Made by a program: the position numbers and the translations under genes. Shown piece after piece: positions 24,851-34,532 of a DNA stretch of 45,666 bases. How positions within the stretch are numbered: position 1 is the stretch's first letter; every line of letters begins with the position of its first letter. The stretch lies in the NCBI GenBank assembly GCA_026982415.1, contig JALSHE010000093.1, positions 1 to 45,666 on the forward strand, in the 5' to 3' direction. The DNA is from Robiginitomaculum sp. (GTDB taxonomy: Bacteria > Pseudomonadota > Alphaproteobacteria > Caulobacterales > Maricaulaceae). The notes under the pieces are model-generated. The model was not told the origin of the DNA, made no database searches, and was given only the letters and a program-made list of their open reading frames with translations.

Positions 24851-26905
24851 ATGTCTATTTCTGAACTTGTAAAACTACCGCCAATTGTTGGTGCGCTTGG
24901 GATGCTTATTGCACTCATACTCTATTTTATTGTTAAAAAATATCCTGAGGGTGATGACGCCGTTAAAAAAATTGGTGACCAAATTCATTTGGGTGCCATG
25001 GTGTTTATGAAACGCGAGTACAAAATGCTGACCATGTTTTTGGTGGTATTGACCATTATTGTCTGGATAGCACTGGGTAAGGAAACTGGTATCGCTGTCA
25101 TCGTCGGGGCGGTATCCTCGTCTATCGCGGGTTGGCTCGGCATGTATGCGGCGACCAAGGCCAATGTGCGGACGGCTACGGCGGCGAAAGATCATGGTTC
25201 GGCTAAGGCCTTGACCGTTGCATTTTTCGGCGGCTCTATCATGGGACTTTGTGTTGCGGCGCTTGGCTTGATTGGTTTGGGTGGTTTGTTTATGGTTTAC
25301 GGCCTCGGCGGTGATTTATCGCCAGAGAGCCTAAAGACTAATGTACAAGCACTTGAGGGCTTTGGTATTGGCGCGTCTTGTGTGGCTTTGTTCTCGCGAA
25401 TTGGCGGCGGTATTTTCACCAAGTCTGCTGATGTTGGCGCTGATTTGGTGGGCAAGCTTGAAGCTGGCATCCCCGAAGACGACCCGCGCAATCCTGGCGT
25501 AATTGCTGATAATGTTGGTGATAATGTTGGTGATGTTGCGGGCATGGGCTCTGATATTTTCGAAAGCTATTGCGGGGCCATGATTGCCTCTATCGCCATT
25601 GCTGCGATTATGGGCAGTTCTGCCTTGATGTTCTTGCCGCTCGCTCTGGCAACCATCGGCTTGGTGGCGTCTATTTTGATGATCGGTGTGGTTAAAATGT
25701 TTGCGGGTGCGGCTCCGGCGACGGCACTTCGTATTGGTACTTTGGGTGCGCCAGTTCTATTTTTGGCGGCCGCTTATTTCCTCATTCAAAACATTGGTAT
25801 TGATGTCGCCGTATTGGACGATATTGACAAACCCCTCAATGTTTGGTTGGCGGTTGTTTGTGGTGCGGCTGGCGGTGTAGCCATCGGCCTGATCACCGAA
25901 TATTATACGGGCGGCTCTCCGGTGCGTAAAATTGCCAAATCCGGCGAAACTGGTGCGGCAACAGTTATGATTACCGGGCTAAGCGTTGGCATGCAATCCG
26001 TAGTTATTCCCCTATTAGTGCTGGCAACAATTGTATTCATCTCCACCTCTTTGGTTGGTATTTACGGTGTTGGCATTGCCGCAGTTGGCATGTTGGCTAC
26101 GGTCGGCATTACTATGGCCATCGACGCTTACGGCCCTGTGGCTGACAATGCTGGCGGTATTGCAGAAATGGCGGGCATGGGCGAAGATGTACGCGAAATC
26201 ACGGACGGTCTTGACGAGCTGGGCAATACGACGGCAGCGATTGGCAAAGGCTTTGCCATCGGCGCGGCGGCACTTGCGGCCTTGGCCATTATTGTTGCTT
26301 TCGGCGCGGCGGTGCAAGCGCATCACGGTGCTTTCTCTATGGAGCTTTCCAATCCGAAAGTGTTGGTTGGCCTGTTTATCGGCGGCACAATTCCGTTCTT
26401 GGTAGCCGCCATCACTATGACAGCGGTAGGCGATGCGGCCTTTGAAATGATCCATGAAATCCGGCGTCAGTTCAGGGAAATACCTGGTCTTCTGGAAGGC
26501 AAGGCCGAACCTGATACGGCCAAATGCGTTGATATTGCCACCACGGCGGCGCTCAAGAAAATGTTGCTACCTGGTGCAATCGCCGTTGGCGTACCGCCGC
26601 TGGTTGGTTTCGTGCTCGGCGCAGAAGCCCTTGGTGGCTTCTTGGCTGGCGCACTTCTAACCTGCGTATTGATGGCGCTATTTATGGCCAATGCAGGCGG
26701 CGCTTGGGACAATGCCAAAAAGCATGTCGAGAAAGGCAATCACGGCGGCAAAGGTACGGATACCCATGCGGCGGTTGTTGTTGGCGACACGGTCGGCGAC
26801 CCCTTCAAAGACACGTCCGGCCCAGCCATGAATATCCTGATTAACGTCATGGCAATCGTCAGTTTGGTGATTGCACCGCTGTTGACAGTGTCCGGTTTGT
26901 TCTAG
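24851..26905 (+). CDS. hppA: Membrane-bound ion-translocating pyrophosphatase
   Basis: 684 aa with about 16 hydrophobic segments. The pyrophosphate site is intact: [11 protein letters not shown] (194-204), [23 protein letters not shown] (209-231) and the second acidic cluster DNAGGIAEM, plus the C-terminal GGAWDNAKK. The stretch [10 protein letters not shown] (459-467 region) has Ala462 and Gly465, the signature of K+-dependent enzymes (K+-independent ones carry Lys and Thr). Glu238 sits three residues after Asp235 in the gating helix, as in Na+-pumping and some H+-pumping types, not seven as in plant enzymes. It couples PPi hydrolysis to Na+ or H+ export. Followed by a strong terminator. Confidence 0.96.
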   Translation: MSISELVKLPPIVGALGMLIALILYFIVKKYPEGDDAVKKIGDQIHLGAMVFMKREYKMLTMFLVVLTIIVWIALGKETGIAVIVGAVSSSIAGWLGMYAATKANVRTATAAKDHGSAKALTVAFFGGSIMGLCVAALGLIGLGGLFMVYGLGGDLSPESLKTNVQALEGFGIGASCVALFSRIGGGIFTKSADVGADLVGKLEAGIPEDDPRNPGVIADNVGDNVGDVAGMGSDIFESYCGAMIASIAIAAIMGSSALMFLPLALATIGLVASILMIGVVKMFAGAAPATALRIGTLGAPVLFLAAAYFLIQNIGIDVAVLDDIDKPLNVWLAVVCGAAGGVAIGLITEYYTGGSPVRKIAKSGETGAATVMITGLSVGMQSVVIPLLVLATIVFISTSLVGIYGVGIAAVGMLATVGITMAIDAYGPVADNAGGIAEMAGMGEDVREITDGLDELGNTTAAIGKGFAIGAAALAALAIIVAFGAAVQAHHGAFSMELSNPKVLVGLFIGGTIPFLVAAITMTAVGDAAFEMIHEIRRQFREIPGLLEGKAEPDTAKCVDIATTAALKKMLLPGAIAVGVPPLVGFVLGAEALGGFLAGALLTCVLMALFMANAGGAWDNAKKHVEKGNHGGKGTDTHAAVVVGDTVGDPFKDTSGPAMNILINVMAIVSLVIAPLLTVSGLF

Positions 26906-26930
26906 GCAGAGCCTAAAATTCAAAATGAAA

Positions 26931-26961
26931 AACCCGGCAGTCACCTGCCGGGTTTTTTGTT
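26931..26961 (+). terminator. Rho-independent terminator of hppA
   Basis: AACCCGGCAG (26931-26940), loop TCAC, CTGCCGGGTT (26945-26954) then TTTTGTTG: a 10-bp stem with T-tail 25 bases after the hppA stop. Confidence 0.92.
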
Positions 26962-27031
26962 GTTTCAACCATCCTTTATAACAGCGTCATGTACCTCGCG
27001 ATGAAGGCGGCTTACATTCTATGTACATAAG

Positions 27032-27790
27032 TTAGCTATAGAGTGATTGTGCTTGCGCGGTAATCGTCGCCATAGCGGCTTGGTAAGGGCCCGGGCCATA
27101 GCTAATGCGGGCGACGCCCAATTTAGCTAAAGCGCCAATGTCCGGACAATTTGGGATCACCATGATATTCACTGGAATGGGCGAGTTTTCACACAAAACC
27201 TTGATAGCCATTTTGTTAATGAGGCCAGGTACGAACAAGCCATCGGCGCCTGCTTGGTGATAGGCTTGGGCTCTTAACATCGCTTCTTTAAGCAATTCGT
27301 CAATATGAGCTTCTGGCTCTGCTTGTAAAAACACATCGGTGCGCGCATTGATAAATGTGCCGTTCGTTGCCGCGCGGCTAGCGGCAGCAATTCGCGCCGC
27401 CTGGTCTTTAATCTTATAGAGTCCGCCCTTGCCAATGATTTGGTCTTCGAGATTAAGCCCCGCCGCTCCATTGTCTGCGGCCTGCTTTACCGTGTCTGCG
27501 ATTCGTGCGGGCGCCTGTCCATAACCGCTCTCTAGATCCACACTTACCGGAACACTAACGGCATCCGCAATTGACTTTAATGTCTGCATGGCCTTGCCTA
27601 AGGGCAAGTTTTCACCGTCGCTATAGCCATTAGCGGCGGCTACAGCCCAACTTCCTGTAGCTATTGCTTTCGCTCCGGCAGTTTCAACAATTTTTGCAGA
27701 ACCCGCATCCCAAATATTGCATAGAACAAGTGGGTCTCCCTTGATGTGCAGAGCTTTAAATTTTTCGGCGGAGGTCTTCGTTTTAGTCAT
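27032..27790 (-). CDS. Isocitrate lyase/PEP mutase superfamily protein
   Basis: 252 aa from the ATG at 27790 (TKTSAEKFKALH start); alternatives lie at 27799 and 27823. The alpha/beta barrel signatures are LVLCNIWDAGSAKIVE near residues 22-37, VSVDLESGYG, GLNLEDQI (metal-binding Glu-Asp), and INARTDVFL. The family includes PEP mutase, oxaloacetate decarboxylase and methylisocitrate lyase; this short orphan subgroup has no established substrate. No phosphonate genes are nearby. It stands alone, facing the hppA terminator. Confidence 0.88.
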   Translation of the reverse strand: MTKTKTSAEKFKALHIKGDPLVLCNIWDAGSAKIVETAGAKAIATGSWAVAAANGYSDGENLPLGKAMQTLKSIADAVSVPVSVDLESGYGQAPARIADTVKQAADNGAAGLNLEDQIIGKGGLYKIKDQAARIAAASRAATNGTFINARTDVFLQAEPEAHIDELLKEAMLRAQAYHQAGADGLFVPGLINKMAIKVLCENSPIPVNIMVIPNCPDIGALAKLGVARISYGPGPYQAAMATITAQAQSLYS

Positions 27791-27846
27791 AGCTTCCATA
27801 CCCTTTCGTGGTGTTAAAAGCATAGATATATCACGCGCCCAACCTC

Positions 27847-27865
27847 ATGCTCGCCGAATACGGAC
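27847..27865 (+). repeat. Copy of the ATGCTCGCCG dispersed repeat (no hairpin arms)
   Basis: ATGCTCGCCGAATACGGAC here differs by two bases from ATGCTCGCCGGATACAGAC at 29486-29504, which lies in the loop of the hairpin beside the KAP NTPase gene. Located in the gap between the PEP mutase-family gene and the Sel1 gene. Confidence 0.5.
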
Positions 27866-27938
27866 GCGCTCATTTTACTCCGCGCGCGCTGCACTAGTCC
27901 TGCCATGCCACCGCACCTACGGGCGTTGTATGTGCGAA

Positions 27939-28799
27939 CTATTGCGCCCCAAGCTGCCTAAGGGCGGCGATGGCATTTTGGTTGCCTTTGGCGGCGGATT
28001 GTCTGAACCAGAACACGGCTTTGTTTGGGTCTTTTGTGACACCATAGCCATTTATCAGAGCCAGCCCGGCTGCGAACTGGGCTTCGGCGTGGCCTTGTTC
28101 GGCGGCCTTAAGGAAAAACCCGGCAGCGTCAGTGGGCGATTCGCCCAACACTTCACCTTTTTGGTAGATCATACCCATACTATAGAGCGCGTCCGCATTG
28201 CCAAGGGCGGCGGACTTACGCAGCCACTCAATGCCATTCTTGATGTCTTGCGGTGTACCTTGCCCAGCCTGCATCATGGCACCAACATTATATTGGGCAA
28301 TGGGCTGGCCTTGGGCGGCGGCTTTCATATACCATTTAAAGGCCTCTTCATGAGAGACCGGAACGCCCGTACCTTTGAGGAACATATTGCCAAGATTAAG
28401 CTGCGCATCTTTATGACCGGCTTCGGCGGCTTTCAAATACCAGTTATAAGCTTGCTCATAAGATGTAGGTGTGCCGCGCCCATTTATATAAAAAAGCCCG
28501 GTGTTGAATTGGGAATCCAGATGGCCTTGCTCGGCGGCTTTTAAAAACCATTTAAAAGCTTCGGCGTCGGATTGCGCCACACCTGTGCCGTTCATATACA
28601 GCACACCCAATTTGTGCTGCGCCAGTTTATCGCCTTTATTCGCCGCCGTTTGAAAAGCCGTATAAGCTTGCGCAAACTCGCCCGCCTGCTCAAATTTTAT
28701 ACCGTCGGCCAAGCCGCTATCCCCACACGCCGTGAGAACAGATAACCCGAGAACAGATGTCAGCACAGTTGTCGCGAAAGATTTTGAAATATGGTTCAT
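27939..28799 (-). CDS. Sel1-repeat lipoprotein
   Basis: 286 aa from the ATG at 28799 (MNHISKSF start); an upstream in-frame ATG at 28817 is less plausible. The signal peptide ends in a lipobox, LTAC, with Cys25. It is followed by an entry helix and about six Sel1 repeats of 36 residues recognised by A-x-x-Q-x-x-LG-x-x-Y/F-x-G-x-G and AFKWFLKAAEQGH, ending AVFWFRQSAAKGNQNAIAALRQL. Sel1 proteins are protein-protein adaptors; a membrane-anchored periplasmic scaffold is expected. Specific partner unknown. Confidence 0.9.
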   Translation of the reverse strand: MNHISKSFATTVLTSVLGLSVLTACGDSGLADGIKFEQAGEFAQAYTAFQTAANKGDKLAQHKLGVLYMNGTGVAQSDAEAFKWFLKAAEQGHLDSQFNTGLFYINGRGTPTSYEQAYNWYLKAAEAGHKDAQLNLGNMFLKGTGVPVSHEEAFKWYMKAAAQGQPIAQYNVGAMMQAGQGTPQDIKNGIEWLRKSAALGNADALYSMGMIYQKGEVLGESPTDAAGFFLKAAEQGHAEAQFAAGLALINGYGVTKDPNKAVFWFRQSAAKGNQNAIAALRQLGAQ

Positions 28800-28894
28800 G
28801 TTAAGCCCCTGATGCATAATATAATAAAATTAAGTTTCCAAATAGGCGGTTCACAGGCGAATGTAAATAACGATAATTCGGGAATGATAGAGGG

Positions 28895-29434
28895 CTATAA
28901 CAACCGCGTGCCCGCAACCCGCCCTTCCAAGTCCAGCAAAAACTCCTTGGTCGGGATACCGCCGCCGAAACCTGTCATGGATTTATCCGCCCCGATAATC
29001 CGGTGGCACGGCACGATGACAGGAATGGGGTTGGCATTATTGGCCCCGCCCACGGCACGGCTGGACTTGGGGTTGTTAATGGCATGGGCAATATCGCCGT
29101 AAGAACAGGTTTCCCCATATGGCACGTCAAGCAGAGCCTGCCAGACGGCGCGTTGGAAATCTGTCCCGCTGAGTTTTATCGGTACCGTAAACTGTGTCCG
29201 CGCGCCCGCAAAATATTCGCTAAGTTCTTGACGGGCTTGGGTGAATTTGCTGCGATCTTGCGTCCATGAGGGCAAGGGTGTGCGCGGTATATGCCCCTTA
29301 TGGCCTTTCGCTGCTTCAGGAAAGCTGACAAAGCGTAAATAGCGCGCACATCCCGCCAAAAGCAAACACCCAATCGGCGTGTCCAAATAATCATAATAAG
29401 CAATCTTATCCGAAGTCTTCTTCAAATCACGCAT
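28895..29434 (-). CDS. ogt: Methylated-DNA-protein-cysteine methyltransferase (Ogt/AdaB-type)
   Basis: 179 aa from the ATG at 29434, preceded by GAGG; a longer upstream reading would run into the repeat. The active-site motif PCHRIIG has acceptor Cys143, with FQRAVWQALLDVPYGETCSYGDIA (helix-turn-helix) before it and GFGGGIPTKEFLLDLE after it. It transfers the methyl group from O6-methylguanine irreversibly to itself. Together with adaA downstream on the other strand, it makes the two halves of an Ada-type adaptive response, as in Bacillus AdaA/AdaB. The two are divergent and separated by the KAP NTPase gene. Confidence 0.94.
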   Translation of the reverse strand: MRDLKKTSDKIAYYDYLDTPIGCLLLAGCARYLRFVSFPEAAKGHKGHIPRTPLPSWTQDRSKFTQARQELSEYFAGARTQFTVPIKLSGTDFQRAVWQALLDVPYGETCSYGDIAHAINNPKSSRAVGGANNANPIPVIVPCHRIIGADKSMTGFGGGIPTKEFLLDLEGRVAGTRLL

Positions 29435-29481
29435 AGGCGTCCTCAAATTAAAAAACAAACCTAACCATAAAACCCCAAAAA

Positions 29482-29510
29482 AACAATGCTCGCCGGATAC
29501 AGACATTGTT
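29482..29510. repeat. Left hairpin repeat flanking the KAP NTPase gene
   Basis: AACAATG (29482-29488) and CATTGTT (29504-29510) are inverted arms around CTCGCCGGATACAGA. A related hairpin with the same arms and a similar loop lies at 31438-31480 on the far side of the NTPase gene. The following GTTTTTT could let it work as a terminator, though no gene reads into it on this strand. Confidence 0.6.
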
Positions 29511-29581
29511 GTTTTTTGTGGGTGGTAGCAGTCTTAAGTTTTGCATCTTGACAATCAAAAAAAGGTACCAATCTTAGCTTT

Positions 29582-31411
29582 ATGCAAACCACGATAAATC
29601 GCTCTGTTAATTTTTACCTTAGAACTGCTTTGGAAGCCTATCTTGCAATTGATGAGCCGGGCTATGCATTCCTTATCAAAGCTCCATGGGGAACAGGCAA
29701 AACCTTTTTTATTAATACCGAACTACCGCCGTCAAAAGCAACAGACAGTAAAAAACGAGTATTGCACTTCTCTCTAAATGGGTGCGCTGACATGTCTGAG
29801 TTTAGAAAACGATTGTTGAGAGCAATGGTACCTTCACTCAAAACCCCACGAAACAATGAATTAGTTAAGCAAGGACTAGACATACTTAAAGATAAATTTG
29901 GCATCGACCCAACTATTTTTGCTGCCCAATCTTCTGTTTGCTATGTCATTGACGATTTGGAAAGATGCAGAATGTCTCTCGATGAAACCATGGGCGCAAT
30001 TAACGAACTGGTAGAACAGTTGCAATGTCATGTCATAATCTTGGCAAATCCAGATGAAATTCCAAAAAAAGAAAAGGATAAGTGGAGTCAAATTCAAGAA
30101 AAGGTAATTGGTGAAACCTTTGAATATCAATGTGAGATTGAAGTCGCATTCAAAGCATTTTGCAAGAGTTTGCAATCTACATTAGCCAAGAACTTGTTGC
30201 AATCAAAATCTGGCAAAGTGCACTTATTGAACACGTTTTCTGTTTTTGGAAATGGCAATCTAAGGATTTTATCACGGGGGATGAAATTATTAGATACGGT
30301 TTGCGCAGGTCTGCCTGAAAAATACTTCTCGGATTATCAGGATGAGCTCATTACTTTTTTGGAATATCTTTTCGCACTCTATTGCGGCGTACATACTGGT
30401 GAAATATCACGAGAAGACTTAAATAAGTTTAAGGTCACTGGATATGGGCATATTTATAGCATAGCCCATGAATCGGAGGGTTTTAAGTCATTCCTTAAAA
30501 AATTAGGCAATAATGCTCACCACACATATCTATCTGGCTCGGTTCTATATGAAATTCTTTCAGATGGTTTTGTTGATGCAGATAAAATTAAAGAGGCATT
30601 GTTACAGATGTCAGACTTTCGTCCCCCTGCTGAAAAAGAGTCATGGCAGCTTGTATGGAGAGGACTTGATACAGAGGATGACAAATTTCAAACAGCCAAA
30701 AAAGATATGGAAGAAAAATGGACTAAGCGAGAATATCACGAAGCTGGAAAAATACTTCATGTTGCTATGCTTAGATTATGGCTTGCCGATATGGGCGAAC
30801 TCAAGTTGACAGAAGAACAGCTTAGTGATGAGTTAGATGAATATTTGGAATATGCTGGCAAAACACGATTTTTTGAACAAGAAACACCCGAAGAGCAGTT
30901 TACACGAGAAGCGTACGAGAGCTACGGCCTAGCTGTCATGGGCGAAAGTCAAGGTAGACAATTCTTTGGCAAGCCCAGCGCTGATTTTCATACTGATGTT
31001 GTAAAGCGCATAGATAAGGTTCGAAAAGCAACTAAAGAATCTCAATATGGTGATTGGGCTAAAAAATTAATAGAGTTACTTATTGACAACCCCGATGAAT
31101 TTAAAATCCAAGCAGCTTATGCTGGGGGCGTTGGCGGAGTTTTTTTACACACGCCCATATTCAGAAAGCAGCACGCTAAACAAATATTTACTTCCCTAAT
31201 AAAGCTGCCAAATCAACAGAAAAGAGACGTAATATTAGCTCTAGAAAATCGTTATAGATTTGGTGTTCTAACAAAGGAATTAAAGGATGAAATGGTGTTT
31301 GTAAGTGAGCTTATTAAACTGATAGAAAGTCATTCGCGTAAATTGTCAGGCATGAAACGGTATAGATATAAGGCAATGGAAGAATTGCTAACGTCAATAT
31401 TACCAAAGTAG
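29582..31411 (+). CDS. KAP-like P-loop NTPase of unknown function (accessory)
   Basis: 609 aa, no signal peptide. Walker A is APWGTGKTF (34-42) and Walker B CYVIDDLERC (120-129), matching the KAP NTPase style of Gly-Thr-Gly-Lys-Thr with hydrophobic IDDL(E/D)RC. The remaining 450 residues are helical and unrecognised, with no membrane segment seen. KAP-type NTPases are frequent in antiphage systems, but no confirmed system is matched. Base composition is AT-richer than its neighbours, with A/T-ending codons. It sits alone between divergent ogt and adaA, flanked on both sides by AACAATG hairpins, as expected for an inserted cargo gene. Not a transposase; no integrase nearby. Confidence 0.85.
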   Translation: MQTTINRSVNFYLRTALEAYLAIDEPGYAFLIKAPWGTGKTFFINTELPPSKATDSKKRVLHFSLNGCADMSEFRKRLLRAMVPSLKTPRNNELVKQGLDILKDKFGIDPTIFAAQSSVCYVIDDLERCRMSLDETMGAINELVEQLQCHVIILANPDEIPKKEKDKWSQIQEKVIGETFEYQCEIEVAFKAFCKSLQSTLAKNLLQSKSGKVHLLNTFSVFGNGNLRILSRGMKLLDTVCAGLPEKYFSDYQDELITFLEYLFALYCGVHTGEISREDLNKFKVTGYGHIYSIAHESEGFKSFLKKLGNNAHHTYLSGSVLYEILSDGFVDADKIKEALLQMSDFRPPAEKESWQLVWRGLDTEDDKFQTAKKDMEEKWTKREYHEAGKILHVAMLRLWLADMGELKLTEEQLSDELDEYLEYAGKTRFFEQETPEEQFTREAYESYGLAVMGESQGRQFFGKPSADFHTDVVKRIDKVRKATKESQYGDWAKKLIELLIDNPDEFKIQAAYAGGVGGVFLHTPIFRKQHAKQIFTSLIKLPNQQKRDVILALENRYRFGVLTKELKDEMVFVSELIKLIESHSRKLSGMKRYRYKAMEELLTSILPK

Positions 31412-31437
31412 CGCGTAATTCCTAACATCCCCTCCCA

Positions 31438-31480
31438 AACAATGAATCCCCTAGCCTCGCCACATTCAGACATCATTGTT
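31438..31480. repeat. Right hairpin repeat flanking the KAP NTPase gene
   Basis: AACAATG (31438-31444) and CATTGTT (31474-31480) are inverted arms; the interior has CCTCGCCACATTCAGACAT, similar to the left copy's CTCGCCGGATACAGACAT. It lies between the NTPase stop and the adaA start. Confidence 0.6.
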
Positions 31481-31524
31481 CCGCTGCCCTAGTCTCCGCC
31501 TAGCGTTATGTGTATACTCGCCTC

Positions 31525-32106
31525 ATGGAAAATAATATCCCCGATTTTGACACTTGTAATGCGGCGCGTTTGCGTAAAGATCCTGCTTTTGATGGGGTGT
31601 TTTTTGTGGCTGTGCGCACGACGCGGATTTATTGTCGGCCTGTGTGTCCGGCGCCGCAGCCTAAGACGGTGAATATTTCGTTTTACCCAAGTGCGGCGGC
31701 TTGCGAGCAAGATGGCTATCGGCCTTGCTTGCGTTGTCGCCCCGAAACCGCGCCATTTTCGCCCGCCTGGAACGGCACGGGGGCGACGGTTGAGCGGGCT
31801 CTACGCCTCATCAATGACGGGGCGCTGGACGATATGGATACGGAAAGCTTTGCGGCACGGCTCGGGATCGGGGCGCGGCAGCTCTCGCGTCTGTTTCAAA
31901 AACATCTGGGTACCACACCCGGCCAGGCGGCCAAGACCGCCCGGGTCGCCCGCGCCAAACGCTTGCTGAATGAGACCGATTTGCCCATGACCGAAATCGC
32001 TTTTAAAGCTGGCTTTAAATCCTTACGCCGTTTCAATGCCGTGTTCAAAGAGACCTATCGCCGCCCACCCAGCGAGATTAAACGGCGCTTGGTGAAATCA
32101 TCTTGA
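31525..32106 (+). CDS. adaA: AdaA-type methylphosphotriester-sensing AraC activator
   Basis: 193 aa from the ATG at 31525; a GTG 15 bases upstream is the alternative. The N-terminal Ada metal-binding domain carries the four zinc cysteines at 37, 41, 68 and 71 (YCRPVC and PCLRC); Cys37 should accept the methyl from methylphosphotriesters. A C-terminal AraC domain follows, with LSRLFQKHLGTTPGQ and MTEIAFKAGFKSLRRFNAVFKETY. It lacks the Ogt domain of E. coli Ada, so it is the sensor/activator half of a split Ada, with ogt 2 kb away supplying the other half. Confidence 0.92.
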   Translation: MENNIPDFDTCNAARLRKDPAFDGVFFVAVRTTRIYCRPVCPAPQPKTVNISFYPSAAACEQDGYRPCLRCRPETAPFSPAWNGTGATVERALRLINDGALDDMDTESFAARLGIGARQLSRLFQKHLGTTPGQAAKTARVARAKRLLNETDLPMTEIAFKAGFKSLRRFNAVFKETYRRPPSEIKRRLVKSS

Positions 32107-32136
32107 AAGCTATCAGTCAAACCCCCTTGCTAAATC

Positions 32137-32164
32137 ACCCGTTATAGGCTTTATACGGGTTTTT
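32137..32164 (+). terminator. Probable terminator of adaA
   Basis: ACCCGT (32137-32142) and ACGGGT (32155-32160) pair around TATAGGCTTTAT, followed by TTTT. Stem is short but the T-tail is present, and the hairpin lies between adaA and miaB. Confidence 0.6.
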
Positions 32165-32184
32165 ACTGAACAGGATAATGGCTT

Positions 32185-33570
32185 ATGGGCCACCAGACAT
32201 TAGTGGACGCAGGGAAACCGGGTAAGCCTGCCAATACCAAGAAACTTTTTATCAAGACCTATGGCTGTCAGATGAATGTTTATGACAGTGAACGCATGGC
32301 CGATGTGCTGGCGCCTGTGGGCTATAGCTGTGTGGACAGTCCCGACGGTGCGGACTTGGTGGTGCTGAACACTTGCCATATACGCGAAAAGGCGGCTGAG
32401 AAAGTCTATTCAGAGCTAGGGCGTATGCGTAAGCTTAAAGAAAAAAACGGTGGCACTATGAAAGTCATAGTGGCCGGGTGTGTAGCCCAAGCCGAAGGCG
32501 AAGAAATTATGCGCCGTGCGCCTGTGGTCGATTTGGTATTGGGGCCACAGAGCTATCACAAATTGCCGGAAATGATTGCCAAGGTCAGTCGTGAATTTGG
32601 CGAGCGCTTAGAAACCGATTTTGATACCCAGGAGAAGTTTGATCTGATGCCAAAGGCGCGCACGGTCGACGGCCCGGCGGCTTTTCTCACTATCCAAGAA
32701 GGCTGTGATAAATTTTGCACATTCTGTGTCGTGCCCTATACGCGCGGGGCAGAGTTTTCCAGACCCGTAGACCAAATCGTTTCCGAAGCCCGTGCGCTGG
32801 TGAGCCAAGGCGTGCGCGAAATCACTTTGCTGGGGCAAAATGTCAATGCCTATCGCGGGGCAGCACCAAAACTGGACAGCGAAAAACATTGGGGGCTTGG
32901 TCAACTTATTCGCCATCTCTCTAAAATCGGCGGGTTGGATAGATTACGCTATACCACGTCCCATCCCCGCGATATGGACGACGAATTGATTGCGGTTCAC
33001 GCGGATGAGCCGACCTTGATGCCTTATTTGCACCTGCCTTTACAAGCTGGCAGTGACCGTATTCTTAAGGCCATGAACCGTGGCCATACTTACGCCGCGT
33101 TCAAAGACTTGGTGGCGAAAATTCGCAAGGCCAAACCCGAACTGGCTTTGTCTTCTGATTTCATTGTCGGCTTTCCGGGCGAAAGCGAGCTGGATTTCAA
33201 GCGCACTTTAGAGGCGGTCGAGGAAATTGGCTTTGCCTCCTCATTCAGTTTTAAATATTCCGCCCGCCCCGGAACCCCCGGTGCGGCTCTGCCGGGTCAA
33301 GTGGACGAGGCGGTTAAGTCTGAACGCCTAGCGCGCCTACAAGACCTCCTGACCCGCCAGCAAAAAGCCTTTAACCAAAGCCTTGTCGGCAAGACATTAT
33401 CCGTATTGGTTGAAGGCACAGGGCGGGGTGAAAACGAATTGTTTGGCCGCGCACCCTATTTGCAAGGCACGCATTTCACGGGCAGTGCAGACTTGATAGG
33501 GCAAATCGTCAGGGTCGAGATTACCGATGCCGGGCAAAACTCGCTCCGGGGGGTTTTGGCTAATGGCTAG
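32185..33570 (+). CDS. miaB: MiaB, tRNA-2-methylthio-N6-dimethylallyladenosine synthase
   Basis: 461 aa. The auxiliary cluster cysteines are Cys28 (KTYGCQMN), Cys64 (LNTCHIRE) and Cys99 (AGCVAQ); the radical SAM cluster is Cys174, Cys178 and Cys181 ([13 protein letters not shown]). The C-terminal TRAM domain includes [23 protein letters not shown]. It adds a methylthio group to isopentenyladenosine 37 of tRNAs reading codons with U at first position. First gene of the miaB-phoH-ybeY-corC-lnt operon, overlapping phoH by eight bases. Confidence 0.96.
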   Translation: MGHQTLVDAGKPGKPANTKKLFIKTYGCQMNVYDSERMADVLAPVGYSCVDSPDGADLVVLNTCHIREKAAEKVYSELGRMRKLKEKNGGTMKVIVAGCVAQAEGEEIMRRAPVVDLVLGPQSYHKLPEMIAKVSREFGERLETDFDTQEKFDLMPKARTVDGPAAFLTIQEGCDKFCTFCVVPYTRGAEFSRPVDQIVSEARALVSQGVREITLLGQNVNAYRGAAPKLDSEKHWGLGQLIRHLSKIGGLDRLRYTTSHPRDMDDELIAVHADEPTLMPYLHLPLQAGSDRILKAMNRGHTYAAFKDLVAKIRKAKPELALSSDFIVGFPGESELDFKRTLEAVEEIGFASSFSFKYSARPGTPGAALPGQVDEAVKSERLARLQDLLTRQQKAFNQSLVGKTLSVLVEGTGRGENELFGRAPYLQGTHFTGSADLIGQIVRVEITDAGQNSLRGVLANG

Positions 33571-34531
33571 GGGTAAAACGGAGACCATAGACTTTGCCGA
33601 TATTGGCCTGGTGCGCGAACTGACCGGGCCTGGTCATGTTAATTTGGCACTGATTGAGCAAGCCTTTGACGTCTATCTGGAAGCGCCAGGTTCCAGCGTC
33701 ATTATAAACGGCAATGCGAAAGCCCGCGCCCGGGCAGCACACGTGGTTAAGGACATATATGAGCGGTTGGAAAACGGCTGGCCGTGTACCCGCGCCGATG
33801 TGGAAAACCTGATTATGCGCCAAGCATCCGAATCAGGTGCAGGCAATTTTGCCAAGTCCGACATTCGCCAAGTCATACCCGTCCCGCGCCGCAAACCCAT
33901 TGTCCCCAAGACCAAACACCAAGGCGATTTCATCAATGCTATGCGCGACAACACTATCACATTCGGGGTTGGGCCTGCGGGGACGGGCAAAACATTTTTG
34001 GCCACGGCTTATGGTGCGTCTTTATTGGCGCGGGGCGAAGTTGGGAAATTTATTGCTTGCCGCCCTGCCGTAGAAGCCGGAGAAAAGCTTGGGTTTTTAC
34101 CGGGCGATCTCATGGAGAAAATTGACCCATATCTGCAACCGATTTACGATGCATTGATTATGGTGCTGGGCGCGGACGAAGTTGAGCGGCGCAAAGCCTC
34201 AGGCGAGATAGAAGTCGCGCCACTGGCATTTATGCGTGGGCGGACATTATCCAATGCATTTGTGGTTATCGACGAAGCCCAAAATGCGACTGTGGCACAA
34301 ATGAAAATGGCGCTCACCCGGCTCGGCGAAGACGCCGCCTATGCGGTTACGGGCGACCCAAGCCAAAGCGATTTGCCGCGCGGCCAACAATCGGGTCTGT
34401 CCCATGCTCTGGCTATCCTCGGCGAGATTGACGATATATCTATGATAGAATTTGACGCCAGTGACGTTGTTCGCCACCCATTGGTCGGCAAAATCGTCAA
34501 GGCATATGACGCAGATGCTAAAAACCAGTAA
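33563..34531 (+). CDS. PhoH family ATPase
   Basis: 322 aa from the ATG at 33563, which overlaps the miaB stop by eight bases; an earlier in-frame ATG lies inside miaB. Walker [10 protein letters not shown] (137-145), Walker [10 protein letters not shown], and the PhoH-specific KTIRxPAVE-like [18 protein letters not shown] and [15 protein letters not shown] segments are visible. The N-terminal KH-like part ([19 protein letters not shown]) suggests RNA binding. PhoH/YbeZ works with the ribonuclease YbeY in rRNA maturation and ribosome quality control, which the next gene supports. Confidence 0.95.
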   Translation: MARGKTETIDFADIGLVRELTGPGHVNLALIEQAFDVYLEAPGSSVIINGNAKARARAAHVVKDIYERLENGWPCTRADVENLIMRQASESGAGNFAKSDIRQVIPVPRRKPIVPKTKHQGDFINAMRDNTITFGVGPAGTGKTFLATAYGASLLARGEVGKFIACRPAVEAGEKLGFLPGDLMEKIDPYLQPIYDALIMVLGADEVERRKASGEIEVAPLAFMRGRTLSNAFVVIDEAQNATVAQMKMALTRLGEDAAYAVTGDPSQSDLPRGQQSGLSHALAILGEIDDISMIEFDASDVVRHPLVGKIVKAYDADAKNQ

Positions 34532-34532
34532 A

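Noticed and set aside
29582-31411. Transposase or IS element
   Set aside because: No DDE or HUH motif; the flanking hairpins are not terminal inverted repeats of one element, and Walker A/B motifs indicate an NTPase.
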